In this document: in pieces, positions 31,253 to 42,263 of the stretch
Position numbering within the stretch: the stretch's first letter is position 1
How the letters are laid out: each line of letters opens with the position of its first letter
Source of the DNA: Nemertoderma westbladi
Taxonomy: Eukaryota > Xenacoelomorpha > Nemertodermatida > Nemertodermatidae
NCBI GenBank assembly: GCA_032718475.1
Contig: JAUCBJ010004705.1
Coordinates: forward strand, 1-45,416
Direction: 5' to 3'
Length of the DNA stretch: 45,416 bases
Program-made: the position numbers and the translations under genes
The notes under the pieces: model-generated
Databases searched by the model: none
What the model was told of the DNA's origin: nothing
The model's input: only the letters and a program-made list of their open reading frames with translations

Positions 31253-31521
31253 AATGCAAATAAATAACCGTTAAAATTACCTATTAAAAAGCAAGTTATC
31301 AGTTATCCTTTGTAAATTTACAGCTAAAATGAAGTTTCTTTCTAGAAACCATTTTTAAGTAACCTGTGTAGCATACTTAAGTTTTCCCTTAACTTATAAA
31401 AGTTAAATGTACATTTAACTTTTGAGCAACCGAAATTAAAGTTAATTGGACATTCAACGATGAAACCTTAAAGTTAAGGGATCCCTTAACTTTAAGGGAG
31501 CTTTGAACGACCGGCCCTTAT

Positions 31522-31795
31522 CTAATTTTTTAACAACTATTCACACCCCGTTATACCTAGAAACCGGATCCAACTCCCTGTGGTTTGTAAACTGTCCCTT
31601 TATAAAATAACAATAAATTAAATAGGGGCCTACTAATAATAATGTATATAATATGTATATTATTTAGAAACTAGATAGAAATAGCAAGCAATAAATAGAC
31701 AGATACATGTATGTATACAGCAGATATTGGTAAAGGATTGGTGTGTTATTTCCTAAATGTTTTTACAGAGTAATTATTAGCATATTAACTGCGAC
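31522..31795. other. 5' flank of the GT31 gene
   Basis: AT-rich; short ATAATGTATATAATATGT repeats at about 31640. No clear TATA box or initiator could be assigned. Confidence 0.4.
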
Positions 31796-32866
31796 ATGTT
31801 GTTACCAAGAAAGTGGAAGTTGACATGGCGTTATTTATTTACATTTACTTTATTTGTTATACTTCTTATCTCTCAGTTAACAAAAATGTGTGTTTATTTG
31901 GATAACTGGCTGAAGTATCACAACATTAGTTCCGACACAAATACCCACGGAATGGAACAGTTGAGTGTTCAGAGCTCCATATTCAGAGCAAATGGTCTCG
32001 GTCTCAAAATACCAACACCAGAACTCCCGGCTTCACCTAAAGTAAACTATACCATCGAAAACCGGAATATTTGTCGGAATACTGATAATACTTTCAGAGA
32101 AATATATTTGTTGCTTCTGATACCGACGATTCATACTCACTATGAGATACGTAAAGCGATCCGCTCAACTTGGGGTGCTAATGGGTTTGTTCATAACCAC
32201 CTAATACAAACCGTCTTCCTTCTAGGAACTGTTGAAGACGAATACCTCCAGCTGTTTGTAGAGAAAGAAAACCAAGTTTATAACGATATTGTTCAAGGAG
32301 ACTTTGAAGATGTTTATAAGAATTTACTGCACAAAACATTAATGAGTTTTAAATGGGCGACATCATTTTGTAAAGGAGTGCGATATGTGCTAAAAGTTGA
32401 CGATGATATGTTTGTGAACATAGTCAATGTTATCTATTTGCTGGAGACATTGCATAAACCAACCTTGTATGCTGGGAAATGTATGGCATTAGGGCAGCCC
32501 AAACGTCTGCCCACAGATAAGTATTACATCAGCGAGAAGGATTATCCAGAAAATAAATTGCCTCCTTTCTGTTTTGGAACCAGTTATCTACTCTCCTACG
32601 ATTTACTTGGTAAGATTTACCAATATTCCTTATTTATTAAGAAAATTAAACTTGAAGATGTTTATGTTGGACTTTGTGTGCAACGTATTGGCATAGAAAT
32701 TCAGGACATTCCAGGGTTTCATAATTCGTACATTAAATATGACTATTGCACATACAAGAACCTATTTACTGTCCATAATGTAAATCCTATGGCTTTTTAT
32801 ATGATTCATAGAGAAATGAATCGATTAGCTGACGTTAACAACTCAATATGCAGATACAAAGGGTAA
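31796..32866 (+). CDS. Beta-1,3-galactosyltransferase-like protein, GT31 family (356 aa)
   Basis: Single-exon gene, as in many vertebrate B3GALT relatives. It has type II Golgi topology: a short basic N-terminus, one membrane helix (about 12-30), a stem (31-95), then the catalytic domain. GT31 motifs: RKAIRSTWG (119-127), VFLLGT (140-145), YVLKVDDDMFVN (197-208; the DDD at 202-204 is the metal/UDP-sugar site), FCFGTSYLLS (258-267) and EDVYVGLC (287-294). Possible N-glycosylation sites are N43, N84 and N348. It would transfer galactose or N-acetylglucosamine in beta-1,3 linkage to glycans in the Golgi; donor and acceptor cannot be told from sequence. ATG at 31796 is the first in frame and precedes the signal anchor. 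The second catalytic glycine position (GTSY rather than GGGY) differs from the common form. Confidence 0.9.
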   Translation: MLLPRKWKLTWRYLFTFTLFVILLISQLTKMCVYLDNWLKYHNISSDTNTHGMEQLSVQSSIFRANGLGLKIPTPELPASPKVNYTIENRNICRNTDNTFREIYLLLLIPTIHTHYEIRKAIRSTWGANGFVHNHLIQTVFLLGTVEDEYLQLFVEKENQVYNDIVQGDFEDVYKNLLHKTLMSFKWATSFCKGVRYVLKVDDDMFVNIVNVIYLLETLHKPTLYAGKCMALGQPKRLPTDKYYISEKDYPENKLPPFCFGTSYLLSYDLLGKIYQYSLFIKKIKLEDVYVGLCVQRIGIEIQDIPGFHNSYIKYDYCTYKNLFTVHNVNPMAFYMIHREMNRLADVNNSICRYKG

Positions 32867-32969
32867 ATGGTTATTGTGTAATATCAGCTAATACATTTTA
32901 CTACAATTTTTATAAAGTTTAATATTATAACTTATAGAAGTTTACAGATTTAATCGTATCAATAATATT

Positions 32970-32975
32970 AATAAA
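32970..32975 (+). promoter_or_regulatory. Candidate poly(A) signal AATAAA for the GT31 gene
   Basis: First AATAAA about 100 bp after the stop codon, followed by an AT-rich region. Plausible, untested. Confidence 0.5.
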
Positions 32976-32979
32976 TAAT

Positions 32980-34316
32980 GCAGAACACCAGAAGCGACAG
33001 CAAAGATTTCATTTCAATCCTACCAATCTTTATTTATTTTTTATGTATTTAAATGTTAAGATATAACGTGAGGACATACAATGTGAGCAACACGGAAATT
33101 ACATTAAAATTAATTCTAAACTATTAAAATCACCAAATTGTATTTATTTAGAGGGAAAGACTTCAGACTCGACTGAACGCCTCAGTCGAGGCACATTAGA
33201 ATGAATATACTAGTCTGCTAGTGATAGCACAACACTAAAAGGAGCACAATTATTATTAATTAAATAATTAATTAAAGTCTTCCTTTGGATCGTCGCAGTC
33301 AGACAAGGAAAGTACTGAGATAGGCCGGCATGAGTCACAGATTAAAACGTGGTATCGGTTTGATCGCGGAACATCTACAGAAGCGACAAATACATTCAGA
33401 AGACAGATCGTGGAAAGGTGAGTTATCGCAGCACAGTTTGTGTTGAAACCCATGAACAGTTATTATCGTGATGATTGCGTTCACCATTGTATTTATGTCC
33501 AAAAGTCCAAAAAACCAAAGAGAATGCTTAACTCTAAATAAGTACTACTGGGGATTGATTCGAGGTACTACAGTAATGGAATATGAATTGGTATGGGTTG
33601 GTGGTGAGATTGGTGAGTACTAGTTCGAGAAGGTTGTTGTAGGTTGGTTCCAAAAGGAATCTTTGAAGAAGGATTTCACACATATGCCATATCGCAATGT
33701 GTTGGCAGAGGAGTTCAATTTACCGAGGAGGGTTGCAACTAAGCCTCATCCTTACTGAAAGTTTGCTTATCAACAAAAATGTTCTAGGACCAAGACTCCC
33801 AAGGGATTCCACTGCCACTGGCTGGACGATATTATCCTTGCAGTGTTAGAGTATTTTAAGGTTTTACTCTCCTCTGCAATGACAGCAATAAAAGACCCAT
33901 CAGTGTAATCTGACTGATACTAGGATGGGACAAGTCGACATGTGACAATTAAGTGAAGTCCCAAACAAGTTAGAAGACCCTTAACCATGAGAGTGTTGTT
34001 CCATCGGGCGTTTCATCATCAATACAGGTCAACAGACTCAAGTCATACTGGAGTCTTCAGCGAGTTCAGGGTATGGAGGATCTTTTTCTGGATCTATTTC
34101 CAAGATGATGGCGAGTCTGCTGACTATACATGAGAGTTCGGGGGGGGGGGGGGGGGGGGGCAGGGGCAGTTTCATAAATTCTGGTGCCAAACACACAGCG
34201 GCGTGGAAACCAAACTGATGTGCCAAGGCCAATAGCCATTACAATTCCAAAAACGTCATCAGCCAAAAGAAATCCAAACGTCGAAGAAGGCTGTGAACCA
34301 TGCCATAAATTTAGTG
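32980..34316. other. Stretch without a recognised gene
   Basis: A short inverted block ACTCGACTG/CAGTCGAG is at about 33165-33190 and a 21-G run at 34140-34160. Some G/C-balanced sequence (33540-34260) could be an old pseudogene; frames are closed by many stops and no family was recognised. Confidence 0.4.
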
Positions 34317-34324
34317 GCTGTGAC

Positions 34325-35764
34325 TAGAGATGTCCCGGATATCCAGATCCGATAATGGGCCTTTTTATATTGGTATATTCTATATTATACTGTAGGCAGA
34401 TAGGCCTGAAATTTAAATTATATGAATTAAAGATCCAGTGTTCATTAAATCAACAAGTAATTAGTCATCACACTTTGTAATTAAGTTTCTTGATATTATG
34501 ATGCAGAAACAATAAACATTCTGCATTCATTGGTAGGAGTTGGCTACGTTTCTCCTCATATATGTTTCCATACTCTGAGAACATTAGCTCAGAGTAAATG
34601 GAACTCGCAGGAGTTACCAAGTAGACTCTTGCCAGTTTGGCCGGCGATGGGAATAGTTGTTGTCCATGGTTTTTCAACCACTTTAGAGGAGGTTTATCGG
34701 CTCCATTTAGCACTGGGAGATTAATGTACTGCTCCTGAGACTCGGGGAAATGCTGTGCATGTAGAACTGCATTGTGTCGATTCCAATAGGCATCAATCCA
34801 ATGGCCAGAAAAATAAATAAATGCATCTTTCGATGCCGACATCCAGATGTCAGATAAGAATGAAAGTGTCTCAATTCAGGTAACATTTTGTCTGTGAAAT
34901 AATGCATGCCTGGAATTAAATACCGAGGTACCATATGAGCCATCAGATTTATGAACCCAACATCTTTGGTCATTGAAAATGACTGGTTATCAAGTGCGAT
35001 AATGCTAATAATTTTTTTATGGATTTCCGTGTCAACTGCTGGCTCTCCATAGCTGGCAGTATCTGAAGTTTAAGTGGTGGACCACCACCACTGCCTTCAT
35101 CTCCTTTTTTTAGCTAGTGATGCCTTTTCACTCTCTTTGATTGCAGTGTTAAATATCACATATCTATACACATATTTTTTTCGAATGTTTAAGCAGAGGC
35201 GAGGTGCTATACATTCTCTTGTCTTTCCCACACATTGCCTTAGATGAATCATCCTCCGACACTGTGAACAGTTTCCAAATTAATGACATTGTTAAAGACT
35301 TAACAACTTATGAACTAAACTAACTCAACTCTACCGTTTATTTTTATTAATAAGAAATCGCTAATAAAAATCAAAATGAATTGTAATTACAATAAATACC
35401 AAATACAATACAAAAGAAAGACAGGCGGGCGGGCGGGCGGAGTAGTGAAGTGAGTTAGTAGGCTCCTATATCAAACTAAATTGCAACTTAAAAGCCTGGC
35501 AAACCTGCAGCCGGTGTGACGATAACAACAGTCAGACTGTAGGCCTATAGACTGATTAATGTGTTGAAGGTAGCAACACCGGTACTAGCTACTAAGGCAG
35601 TAAATCAATATACTGCAGCGTGGGGTACAACTATACTTATATAATATGTACTGTATGTATCAATATACTGCAGCATTATGGATCCGGTTCTGGACAAAAA
35701 ATCAAATATCCGGATCCGGATCCGGATCCGAAAATCTAAAAAAGGAGGATGCGGGACACCCCTA
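34325..35764. mobile_element. hAT DNA transposon, 1.44 kb, internally deleted
   Basis: Termini TAGAGATGTCCCG (left) and, reversed, TAGGGGTGTCCCG (right). The 8-bp flanks GCTGTGAC (34317-34324) and GCTCTGAC (35765-35772) differ at one base, the TSD length of hAT. Between them, on the minus strand, lie pieces of a BED/hAT transposase. A GGATCC-based CGGATC repeat (35702-35730) sits just inside the right end. Confidence 0.85.
34468..35290 (-). pseudogene. hAT (ZBED-type) transposase remnant
   Basis: Minus strand. The frame 34842-34468 ends with the hAT C-terminal dimerisation region: YLVTPASSIYSELMFSEYGN, EEKRSQLLPMNAECLLFLHHN. Another frame (34973-34860) carries the N-terminal signature FINLMAHMVPRYLIPG, directly joined to it, so the catalytic RNase-H core is deleted. 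BED zinc-finger-like codons are faintly visible at 35290-35170. Several frameshifts; not functional. Confidence 0.8.
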
Positions 35765-35869
35765 GCTCTGACCGTTTCAGCACTCTTGATATAACTGTTA
35801 TCATCTATCATTTCATCTATCTAACTATCATGATATAATTGTTATTATCAATTTGAGATCGAGGAGGAA

Positions 35870-36345
35870 GCTCTTAAGTTATATCTCCAGTCCCCTTGGG
35901 GAATATTTCACTACAAAGTACAACGGGATGTTTATGGGAACTATTCCAGCTAGCAGTGAGATTCAAAAACGTATACAGGAAACAATTAAAATTGTCCCAA
36001 TGCTGTGAATATCAAAGAAGATATTATTATATATGACAAAGGCGAACAACATGATCGATGATGTTGCACTTAAACTGTACGTGTTCTTGAAGCCCTCAAA
36101 ATAAGAGGTCTAACACTACGCAAATAAAAATGACTATTTGCAAAGCCACAAGTCATGTGGTTCGGTAATATTTACAGTAAAAATGGTATGTCGCCTGACC
36201 CTGCTAAGTGTAAAATAATAAAGGACTGGCCTGAACCTAAAAGTTCCAGCGACGTCAAAAGCTTCTTACTAAGTTATTTTAGGGTTTACCTTAATAACGA
36301 TATTAACAAAGCGGATATATTTGAAAACAAAACCTGATCAAATTT
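35870..36345 (+). pseudogene. Ty3/gypsy reverse transcriptase remnant
   Basis: Plus strand, broken frames: a YKVQRDVYGN-like piece, the active-site neighbourhood NIKEDIIIYDKG (where the intact family has a DD pair), and a C-terminal RT piece GNIYSKNGMSPDPAKCKIIK with WPEPKSSSDVKSFL (36155-36280). Gypsy pol order continues at 37960 and 38600, with MITEs in between. Confidence 0.82.
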
Positions 36346-36438
36346 TGTGGGACACAAATTTTGTGATACTTATTTGCTATGCGGTGTAACTTATGTATAG
36401 TCGAGCTAAAACAAATCAAATACAGTATGACTAGTGTA

Positions 36439-37560
36439 GGCCGCGTTCACACTACCGAGTCAAGGCGAGTCAATCTAGCCGAAAAGGAGTTCAACCCATA
36501 ACAAATTCGCAATTCATCCAGACCAATTTTTTTTTATTCTAAATTACCTTGTTAATACCCCCAAAAAGTATATAAAAATATATTATGCAACATGGATTTT
36601 ACATAGCAACAAGGGGTCTACTGGTGGGATTTTCTCAAAATTTGGTACAGACAAACTTTACTCTAATGACTATCGATTGACTAAAGTATGCACTTCTATA
36701 TAGTTACCAATTTAGTTTCCAGAGCAACGGAAATTTGTCTAATAATTTAACCATTTTCAATACCAATTTTGCTGGTACAATATAGGAAGCTTATATTTAC
36801 ACAACTTCTCTACTAAATGGGTGGATGTAACCTCGCCTATCGGATTTATCGACCTCAAAAACCTGTATCCCCAAAAGATTTATTTGTTATATGATAAACT
36901 ATTGTGGTTTTCAAACTAAAACAAATAAATAAATTACACCTAAAATCAGAGAAATCACAATTTAATTATGTGAAAAATCTTCACTAACATTAATGGAAAT
37001 TATGAAATTTCCTTGCAGTGGAATTGTATAATTTTTTTACAACGGTCACCTTAATATATCGTGAAGTTTTTGATATATTTAAAAATTTGATGCGACTTCT
37101 AGTTTCCGAGATATAGCAATTAATGTGTAACACGCCAGTGTAAATATTACTAATTTCCCATTGAATCACAGCTTATTGTGAAATTAATTAAATTATTCTG
37201 GAACATCGCCAATTTGCTACTTACTTTTCCCTACTGTTCCTTTTGTTTGGCTTGTGCTTTGCAAATTTACGCAGAATTTCCATGAATAAACATATGATCC
37301 GCAAAATAAAATTTTATAGACTTTTTTTGGTCATTTATAAGGTAATATAGAATTCAAAATGTGTTGTTCGGATTGATTGCGAAATACTTATGGGTTTTTT
37401 GCTAGATTGAGTCGACTATCAAAGACAAAATGTAAATCAAATCACATGAAATTTATTTTTTCTAGAATGCCCTTATGCATTGTATTAGGCCTATGTAATG
37501 TATTATTATTTATTATTGCTAGCTAGTATTTTCTTTTGTCTCAGTAGTGTGAACGCGGCC
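36439..37560. mobile_element. MITE with GGCCGCGTTCACAC termini, copy 1
   Basis: The left end GGCCGCGTTCACACTACCGA and the right end (reverse of TAGTGTGAACGCGGCC) form inverted termini. Flanks are GTA and TTA, compatible with an old 3-bp duplication. Internal sequence is non-coding and AT-rich. Its right 150 bp match those of copy 2 (38184-38570). It interrupts the gypsy pol relic. Confidence 0.8.
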
Positions 37561-37959
37561 TTACAAATTAAAATTGTCTTTCTAATGGTACCAAAATCTC
37601 AAAACAACGTAGAAGATTTCCAAAACATTTTTCAAAGGCAATAATTGCAAATATCTCATTCATACCATATGAAATTTAAAAAACCTGAAAATGAAAATGT
37701 TTGGAGACACTAAAAGCAGGAGGTTTCCATTGCAACGAAATCATTCAAGACCCATGGCAATCTTAAGTTAGTGGAATTCCTTAACAGACTTGCAATAAAC
37801 TGTAATTCCTTAAATGCTTTAAAATGCTTAAAATTTGTACTCTTAAAATTAATTATTAATGCACCTTTCAAAAACCCTTGTTTCTTGATGAACTGCGGCA
37901 GGGGGTTACCATAGCAACATAATTGTTTCCAAAAAGTTTCATTCTTTAAGATAGCCCTC

Positions 37960-38183
37960 TAGCTTTGTAGTGATACCAATAATCCCGAATTATATTAAGG
38001 TGCAGCGAAGTTATTTGAAAACGAAACCGTGTCAAATGTTGTGGGACACTATGTATGTTAATCGTGTGATTGAGGAATCCCTTCCCCAAGCCATTACACT
38101 GGGAATGGTCAAACATGAAACTACAAAAGACCCTGAACTTCAAACCCTTATAAAAGATATTATTGTGTTACTAAGATTTGTAA
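37960..38183 (+). pseudogene. Ty3/gypsy RNase H-integrase linker remnant
   Basis: Open plus-strand piece with CQMLWDTMYVNRVIEESLPQ and KDPELQTLI, the characteristic stretch before the integrase zinc finger in gypsy polyproteins. It lies between the two MITE copies. Confidence 0.65.
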
Positions 38184-38570
38184 GGCCGTCAAGGTCAAAA
38201 GACAAAAAAATGTAAATCACAAAACATGAAATTAAATTTTTTCTAGAATCCCTACGGTGGCTGAAAGCGGCCAAAATAATTCACTACTTTTTTAATTTTT
38301 AATTTGATCAACATTTTTTTCTTGAATTTCAACCCGGGTTGATATTAATTTCAACCCGGGTTGATATTAATTTCAACCCGGGTTGAAATTCAAGAAAAAA
38401 ATGTTGATCAAATTAAAAATTAAAAAAGTAGTGAATTATTTTGGCCGCTTTCAGCCACCGTAAATCCCCTTATGTATTATATTAGGCCTATATAATGTAT
38501 TATTATTTATTATTGCTAGCTAACTATATTCATTTTATTTTGACTTTGACTCGGTAGTGTGAACGCGGCC
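38184..38570. mobile_element. MITE with GGCCG termini, copy 2 (short form)
   Basis: Flanked by TAA on both sides (38181-38183 and 38571-38573), a Harbinger-like duplication. The right half (TTGCTAGCTA, CGGTAGTGTGAACGCGGCC) matches copy 1; the left terminus retains only GGCCG before internal sequence, so it is a deletion derivative. A 210-bp palindrome is inserted in it. Confidence 0.78.
38253..38462. mobile_element. 210-bp palindromic MITE nested in copy 2
   Basis: The element begins TACGGTGGCTGAAAGCGGCC and ends with its exact reverse complement; arms match for about 83 bp without a visible mismatch. The centre is three TCAACCCGGGTTGA palindromes spaced by TATTAATT, a 22-bp step. The direct repeat AATCCC (38247-38252 and 38463-38468) is the apparent TSD, and the uninterrupted copy 1 reads straight through this site. 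It is very young to judge by arm identity. Confidence 0.9.
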
Positions 38571-38599
38571 TAATCAAAAACTCAAAAACATTATTTTCT

Positions 38600-39522
38600 A
38601 GAATATTATCTGAACCACCTGTTATGAGGAATAACCAAATAGTTATTCCAGCCTCCCTGCAGGCGGACATCATTGGTCATGCCTACGAAGGCCATACCAT
38701 ATCATTTATTCTTCAATCATGTTGGTTCCCTGGAATGACAGCTGATGTGGCAGACTATGTTAAAACATGTACACACTGTTTAGCATCCACTTCGCACACC
38801 TTTCCAGAACCTCTGAAGCCTAATCTATTACCAGATCGGCCATGACAGAAACTGCATCCAGATTTTAAAGGTCCCGTAGTATTACATCCATTTAATCATT
38901 GACCAATATTCAAAGTACCCTGAGGTTGATATTGTCACATCTACCAGCTTCGCAAAACTAGAACCATAATTAAATCATGTGTTCGCCACTCTTGGTATTC
39001 CTGGCGAGTTGACTACAGATAATGGACCACCTTATGGTAGTAATGAATTTTTTAAATATTCTAAAAGAATAGGGTTTAAACATACTCAAGTGATACCCAG
39101 AGAAACCCAATGGGTTCGCTGAGATTTTGTCAAGGTACTCTGCAAGATAGTGCGCACTGATGTCTGTGTAGGAAAAAAACCATGCAATGAGATCAATCGG
39201 TACTTAATAACAGTATCGTTCCACACCACATTCGACTACAGGTCGATCTCCAGCTGAACTACTTTTTAACCGGAAACTGAAAACCAAACCTCTCCACTCT
39301 CTTGCTCCACTCTCTGAGTCTGCTGATCTCAAAGAGATGCGTCCTGAACATGATGCCAAGAAGTTAAAGCAAAAACTTCAGTTCGACAAGCGCCACAGGG
39401 CAACACATAAAACTGCCAAGAGAGATGATACGGTCCTTATCGAACAAAACAATACATCAATTACACCTTTTGATCCTAGACATTACCATGTACCGCAGGT
39501 CAAGGGCAGTCTGTTGACATAG
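38600..39522 (+). pseudogene. Ty3/gypsy integrase remnant
   Basis: Frame 38624-38845 shows the HHCC zinc-binding region (HAYEGHT and CTHCL). After stops, LTTDNGPPYGSNEFFKYSKR (about 39005-39070) gives the integrase core with the second Asp. The C-terminal region follows (AELLFNRKLKTKPL, then the open frame 39337-39522 ending HYHVPQVKGS). Several stops and frameshifts. No LTRs were identified, so the boundaries of the element are unknown. Confidence 0.82.
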
Positions 39523-39540
39523 CAACGTGGTGAAAGTTTT

Positions 39541-41115
39541 CTAAAACGCAGTAAAAACCACATCAAAGTTTCCAGCGCCACCCAGAACATCTAGAACCAT
39601 GGTGGACCAAGATCGACGTCGGACAGTGGAAATGAGATCCTTCCAGGCTTCCCGATTCTCCATAGTTGTCGCAATTTCGTTTCTCCCAAGTTCAGTATCC
39701 CATTCAAGTTGATCTATATATGTTATGGCCGGTCGTCCACGACTACCCTTTCCATGAGTTGGTTGCCAGAAAAGTAGATCTGGTATGACCTCGTCTTTAC
39801 TTCGCCAGCAGTGCCCACTGAATCTTAATATATGTTCACGGAGGGTGGTTGATACAGGTATTGTACAGGGTATTGTACCATAAAGCTCGGCGTTTGTCAT
39901 GTGTTGTCTCCAGCTGATGTTTAGGGCTGACCTTAGTAGTCTTGTGTAGCAACCATCAATTCGTTGTTCAAGTGATTTAGTCAGTGTCCAGATCTCACCC
40001 CCGTATAAAAATACACTTTCCACTGTGGCTCGAAAGAACTTAGTCTCCAGGTGCCTGGAGAGATCTGATTTCCAGATGGTATCCATTTTTGATAGAGCTA
40101 CCCAAGCCTTTGCTTTCCTAACTTCTATGTTCTTTTTGCTACTCTCTATCCATGATCCAAGGTACTGGAAGTCATCGACCTTCCTTAGTTGATTATTATC
40201 AATGGTTGTCAAGTTTCCATCAACATTTAAAGGTCATGAATTCGGTCTTGGTAGCATTTATATGCAATCCAACCTCCTTAGCAGCATCTCTACTTTATTT
40301 AGTAGAAGCTATGCATCTGCTAGCGTATTAGAGAGCAGGGCGATGTCATCCGCAAAGTCGGTGTCTGTTACTGTAGTTGCCAGATATCTACTACTTCTGC
40401 GTTCTTGAAGTGTGAATCCCAGATCTTCACCCTTTGTGGCCGTCCTCATTGCGTAATCCAGCACAATTACAAATAGTAATGGTGCTAATGTGTCATCTTG
40501 CAGTACGCCAGCCAGGATTGAGAAAACTCAGTTTCACCATCTGGTGAGAGTGCCTGCGCTTCTGTGTCACAATATAACAATCCAATGCCAGCAACAATTA
40601 CTTCTGGTATTCCATAAGCTCTTAGGATTTCAAGTATTTTACCTCTATGGATGGAGTCCATAGGGTGGCCTTCTTGAAGTCCACAAAAGTCATGACTGCG
40701 GGGAGATTCTTTGACTTAATTCCTTCAATCAGTCTCCGTAGTGCAAGTATCTGAGCTATTGTTGATCTACTTGGTCAAAATCCGTTTTGGCTCTTACGCA
40801 GTAGTTTCTCTATGTGAGGCCTAATCCTATATAGAATCATTTTATTGTATATTTTGGCAGCTACCACAAGCAGTCAGATCCCACGATAGTTTGTTGGTAT
40901 GCCGAGGTCTCCTTTCATGGGGAGAGGCTTTAGTTGACCTTTAGTCCAAATTGGTGGTGGCTTTTCCCCTTTTAACATCCGGTTGCAAACATTCAATAAT
41001 GGTCTGTTTAGCACTCCGGTTTTCCATACCTCCGCTGGGATTTCATCTAATCCACTCGCTTTATTATTGGAAATGCATTTCGGCAGGTGTGAAGTCCCCT
41101 GTTTCTATAGGTAGC
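39541..41115 (-). pseudogene. LINE family 2, second copy, decayed
   Basis: Minus strand, closely similar to 15780-17330. The C-terminal 223 codons (40212-39541) are open: DDFQYLGSWIES, FLYGGEIWTLTKS, LRFSGHCWRSKDE, GSRGRPAITYIDQLE. The RT part (41115-40213) has indels and stops; for example a T is lost in the run before CTCAATCC, and FADD remains readable at about 40345. It extends about 60 bp further at the 3' side than the copy at 17340, and its 5' end stops at 41115. Confidence 0.88.
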
Positions 41116-41847
41116 GGAGGGACGTGGTCCTTGTTGACCCCGGCGACGACCGAGCCGGTATTTCTCCTGGAGGGTTCTCATACTCATATCTTTCAGTTGC
41201 GGGAGTAAACCGCTTGTGGTCACAACTCCTACTGTACAAGCGTCTTCGCAGCAGGTCGCCGTTGGTTTATTACCTTCCGCCGACCTTGTCAGCATGTCTA
41301 GCCATTGGTTGTTTACCTTCCGCCTATCCATGTCCTACAGCCCTGCTGCCGACTGTAGGGGTCCTTTTGATACACCTTGAACCAAGTGTGCCTCCTGGGT
41401 TAGGTTACCAAACACTGGTAGAGGAGCATCCAGTATAGACAGAGCGGGCATGTATCATCTCTATTGCAGATGCATATCAAGCCTTTGCATTCAATGGTTC
41501 CCTAGGCGCTATAGACCTCAATGACTTATTTAGTTGACGTATTTAGTTATTAAGAGAAGAATATGATTATTAAAATTATTTCATATTGGGGGCCTAGATA
41601 GACAATTGTGAGTGGAAAGAATATTTCAAATAGTAATTTAAATAAGTGAATGAACACTATGATAACTAACTGTCCACATTTTCTTCACAACAGAAGCCAT
41701 TGCGTCATTGTATTTTCGTAAGTAGAAATAGCAATCGACACAAAACAGTAACCAACACACAACAGTAAAAGGAGTTAGCTATAATAACTAACTCCTTTTG
41801 GAGCACAAAACGTTATTGATTCATGGTTTATTTTGAGGAATCACTAA
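41116..41847. other. Unassigned stretch, possibly retroelement 5' sequence
   Basis: GC-richer 41116-41460 contains an open minus-strand frame (41331-41047, VVTTSGLLPQLKDMSMRTLQ) without a recognised domain. It may be leader sequence of a retroelement. 41500-41847 is AT-rich. Confidence 0.35.
41767..41799. repeat. Perfect hairpin AAAAGGAGTTAG
   Basis: 12-bp arms 41767-41778 and 41788-41799 around a 9-base loop. Its position upstream of the LINE promoter-like repeats is noted, but no function can be assigned; it does not end in a T run. Confidence 0.75.
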
Positions 41848-42176
41848 TTCGGTGTTACACCAATGCCGTACATAAATGCACAGTATCGGGACAGTAATCT
41901 AATTCGTTGTTACACCAATGCCATACGTACGAGCACAGTATCGGCACAGTAATCGAATTCGTTGTTACACCAACGCCATACGTACGAGCACAGTATTGGG
42001 CCAGTGATCTAATTCGTTGTTACACCAACGCTGTATGTACGAGCACAGTATCTGGACAGTAATCTAATTCGTTGTTACACCAACGCCGTACATCGAGCAC
42101 AGTATCGGGACAGTAATCGAATTCGTTGTTACACCAATGCTGTACATACGAGCACAGTATCGGGACAGTAATCTAA
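41848..42176 (+). repeat. Six 55-bp tandem repeats upstream of LINE ORF1
   Basis: TTCGTTGTTACACCAA recurs at 41848, 41903, 41958, 42013, 42068, 42122 and in part at 42177. Each unit also holds GAGCACAGTATCGGGACAG. The array ends about 90 bp before the ORF1 start codon. By analogy with the tandem promoter monomers of some L1 elements it may be the 5' UTR of this LINE. Confidence 0.9.
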
Positions 42177-42263
42177 TTGGTTGTACAGCCTAATTGTACT
42201 GCCTACAGTAGTACTGCTGTACTGTCTGACTGTGTACTGCCTACAGTAATGTGATACCTGATT

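Larger units (their letters stand above)
28287..31518. mobile_element. PIF/Harbinger DNA transposon, 3.2 kb
   Basis: The left end AGGCCCGGTTGTTCAAA and the right end (reversed) AGGGCCGGTCGTTCAAA form the inverted termini. The 3-bp direct repeat TAT flanks both sides (28284-28286, 31519-31521), the length expected for Harbinger. It encodes the two standard genes in convergent orientation, a Myb/SANT-like protein on plus and a DDE transposase on minus. Subterminal AAATGTACATTTAA palindromes sit at both ends. Each gene has inactivating changes, but few. Confidence 0.9.

Noticed and set aside
34038-34266. Minus-strand frames with a proline run
   Set aside because: The proline run is the translation of the 21-G tract; no family resemblance on either side.
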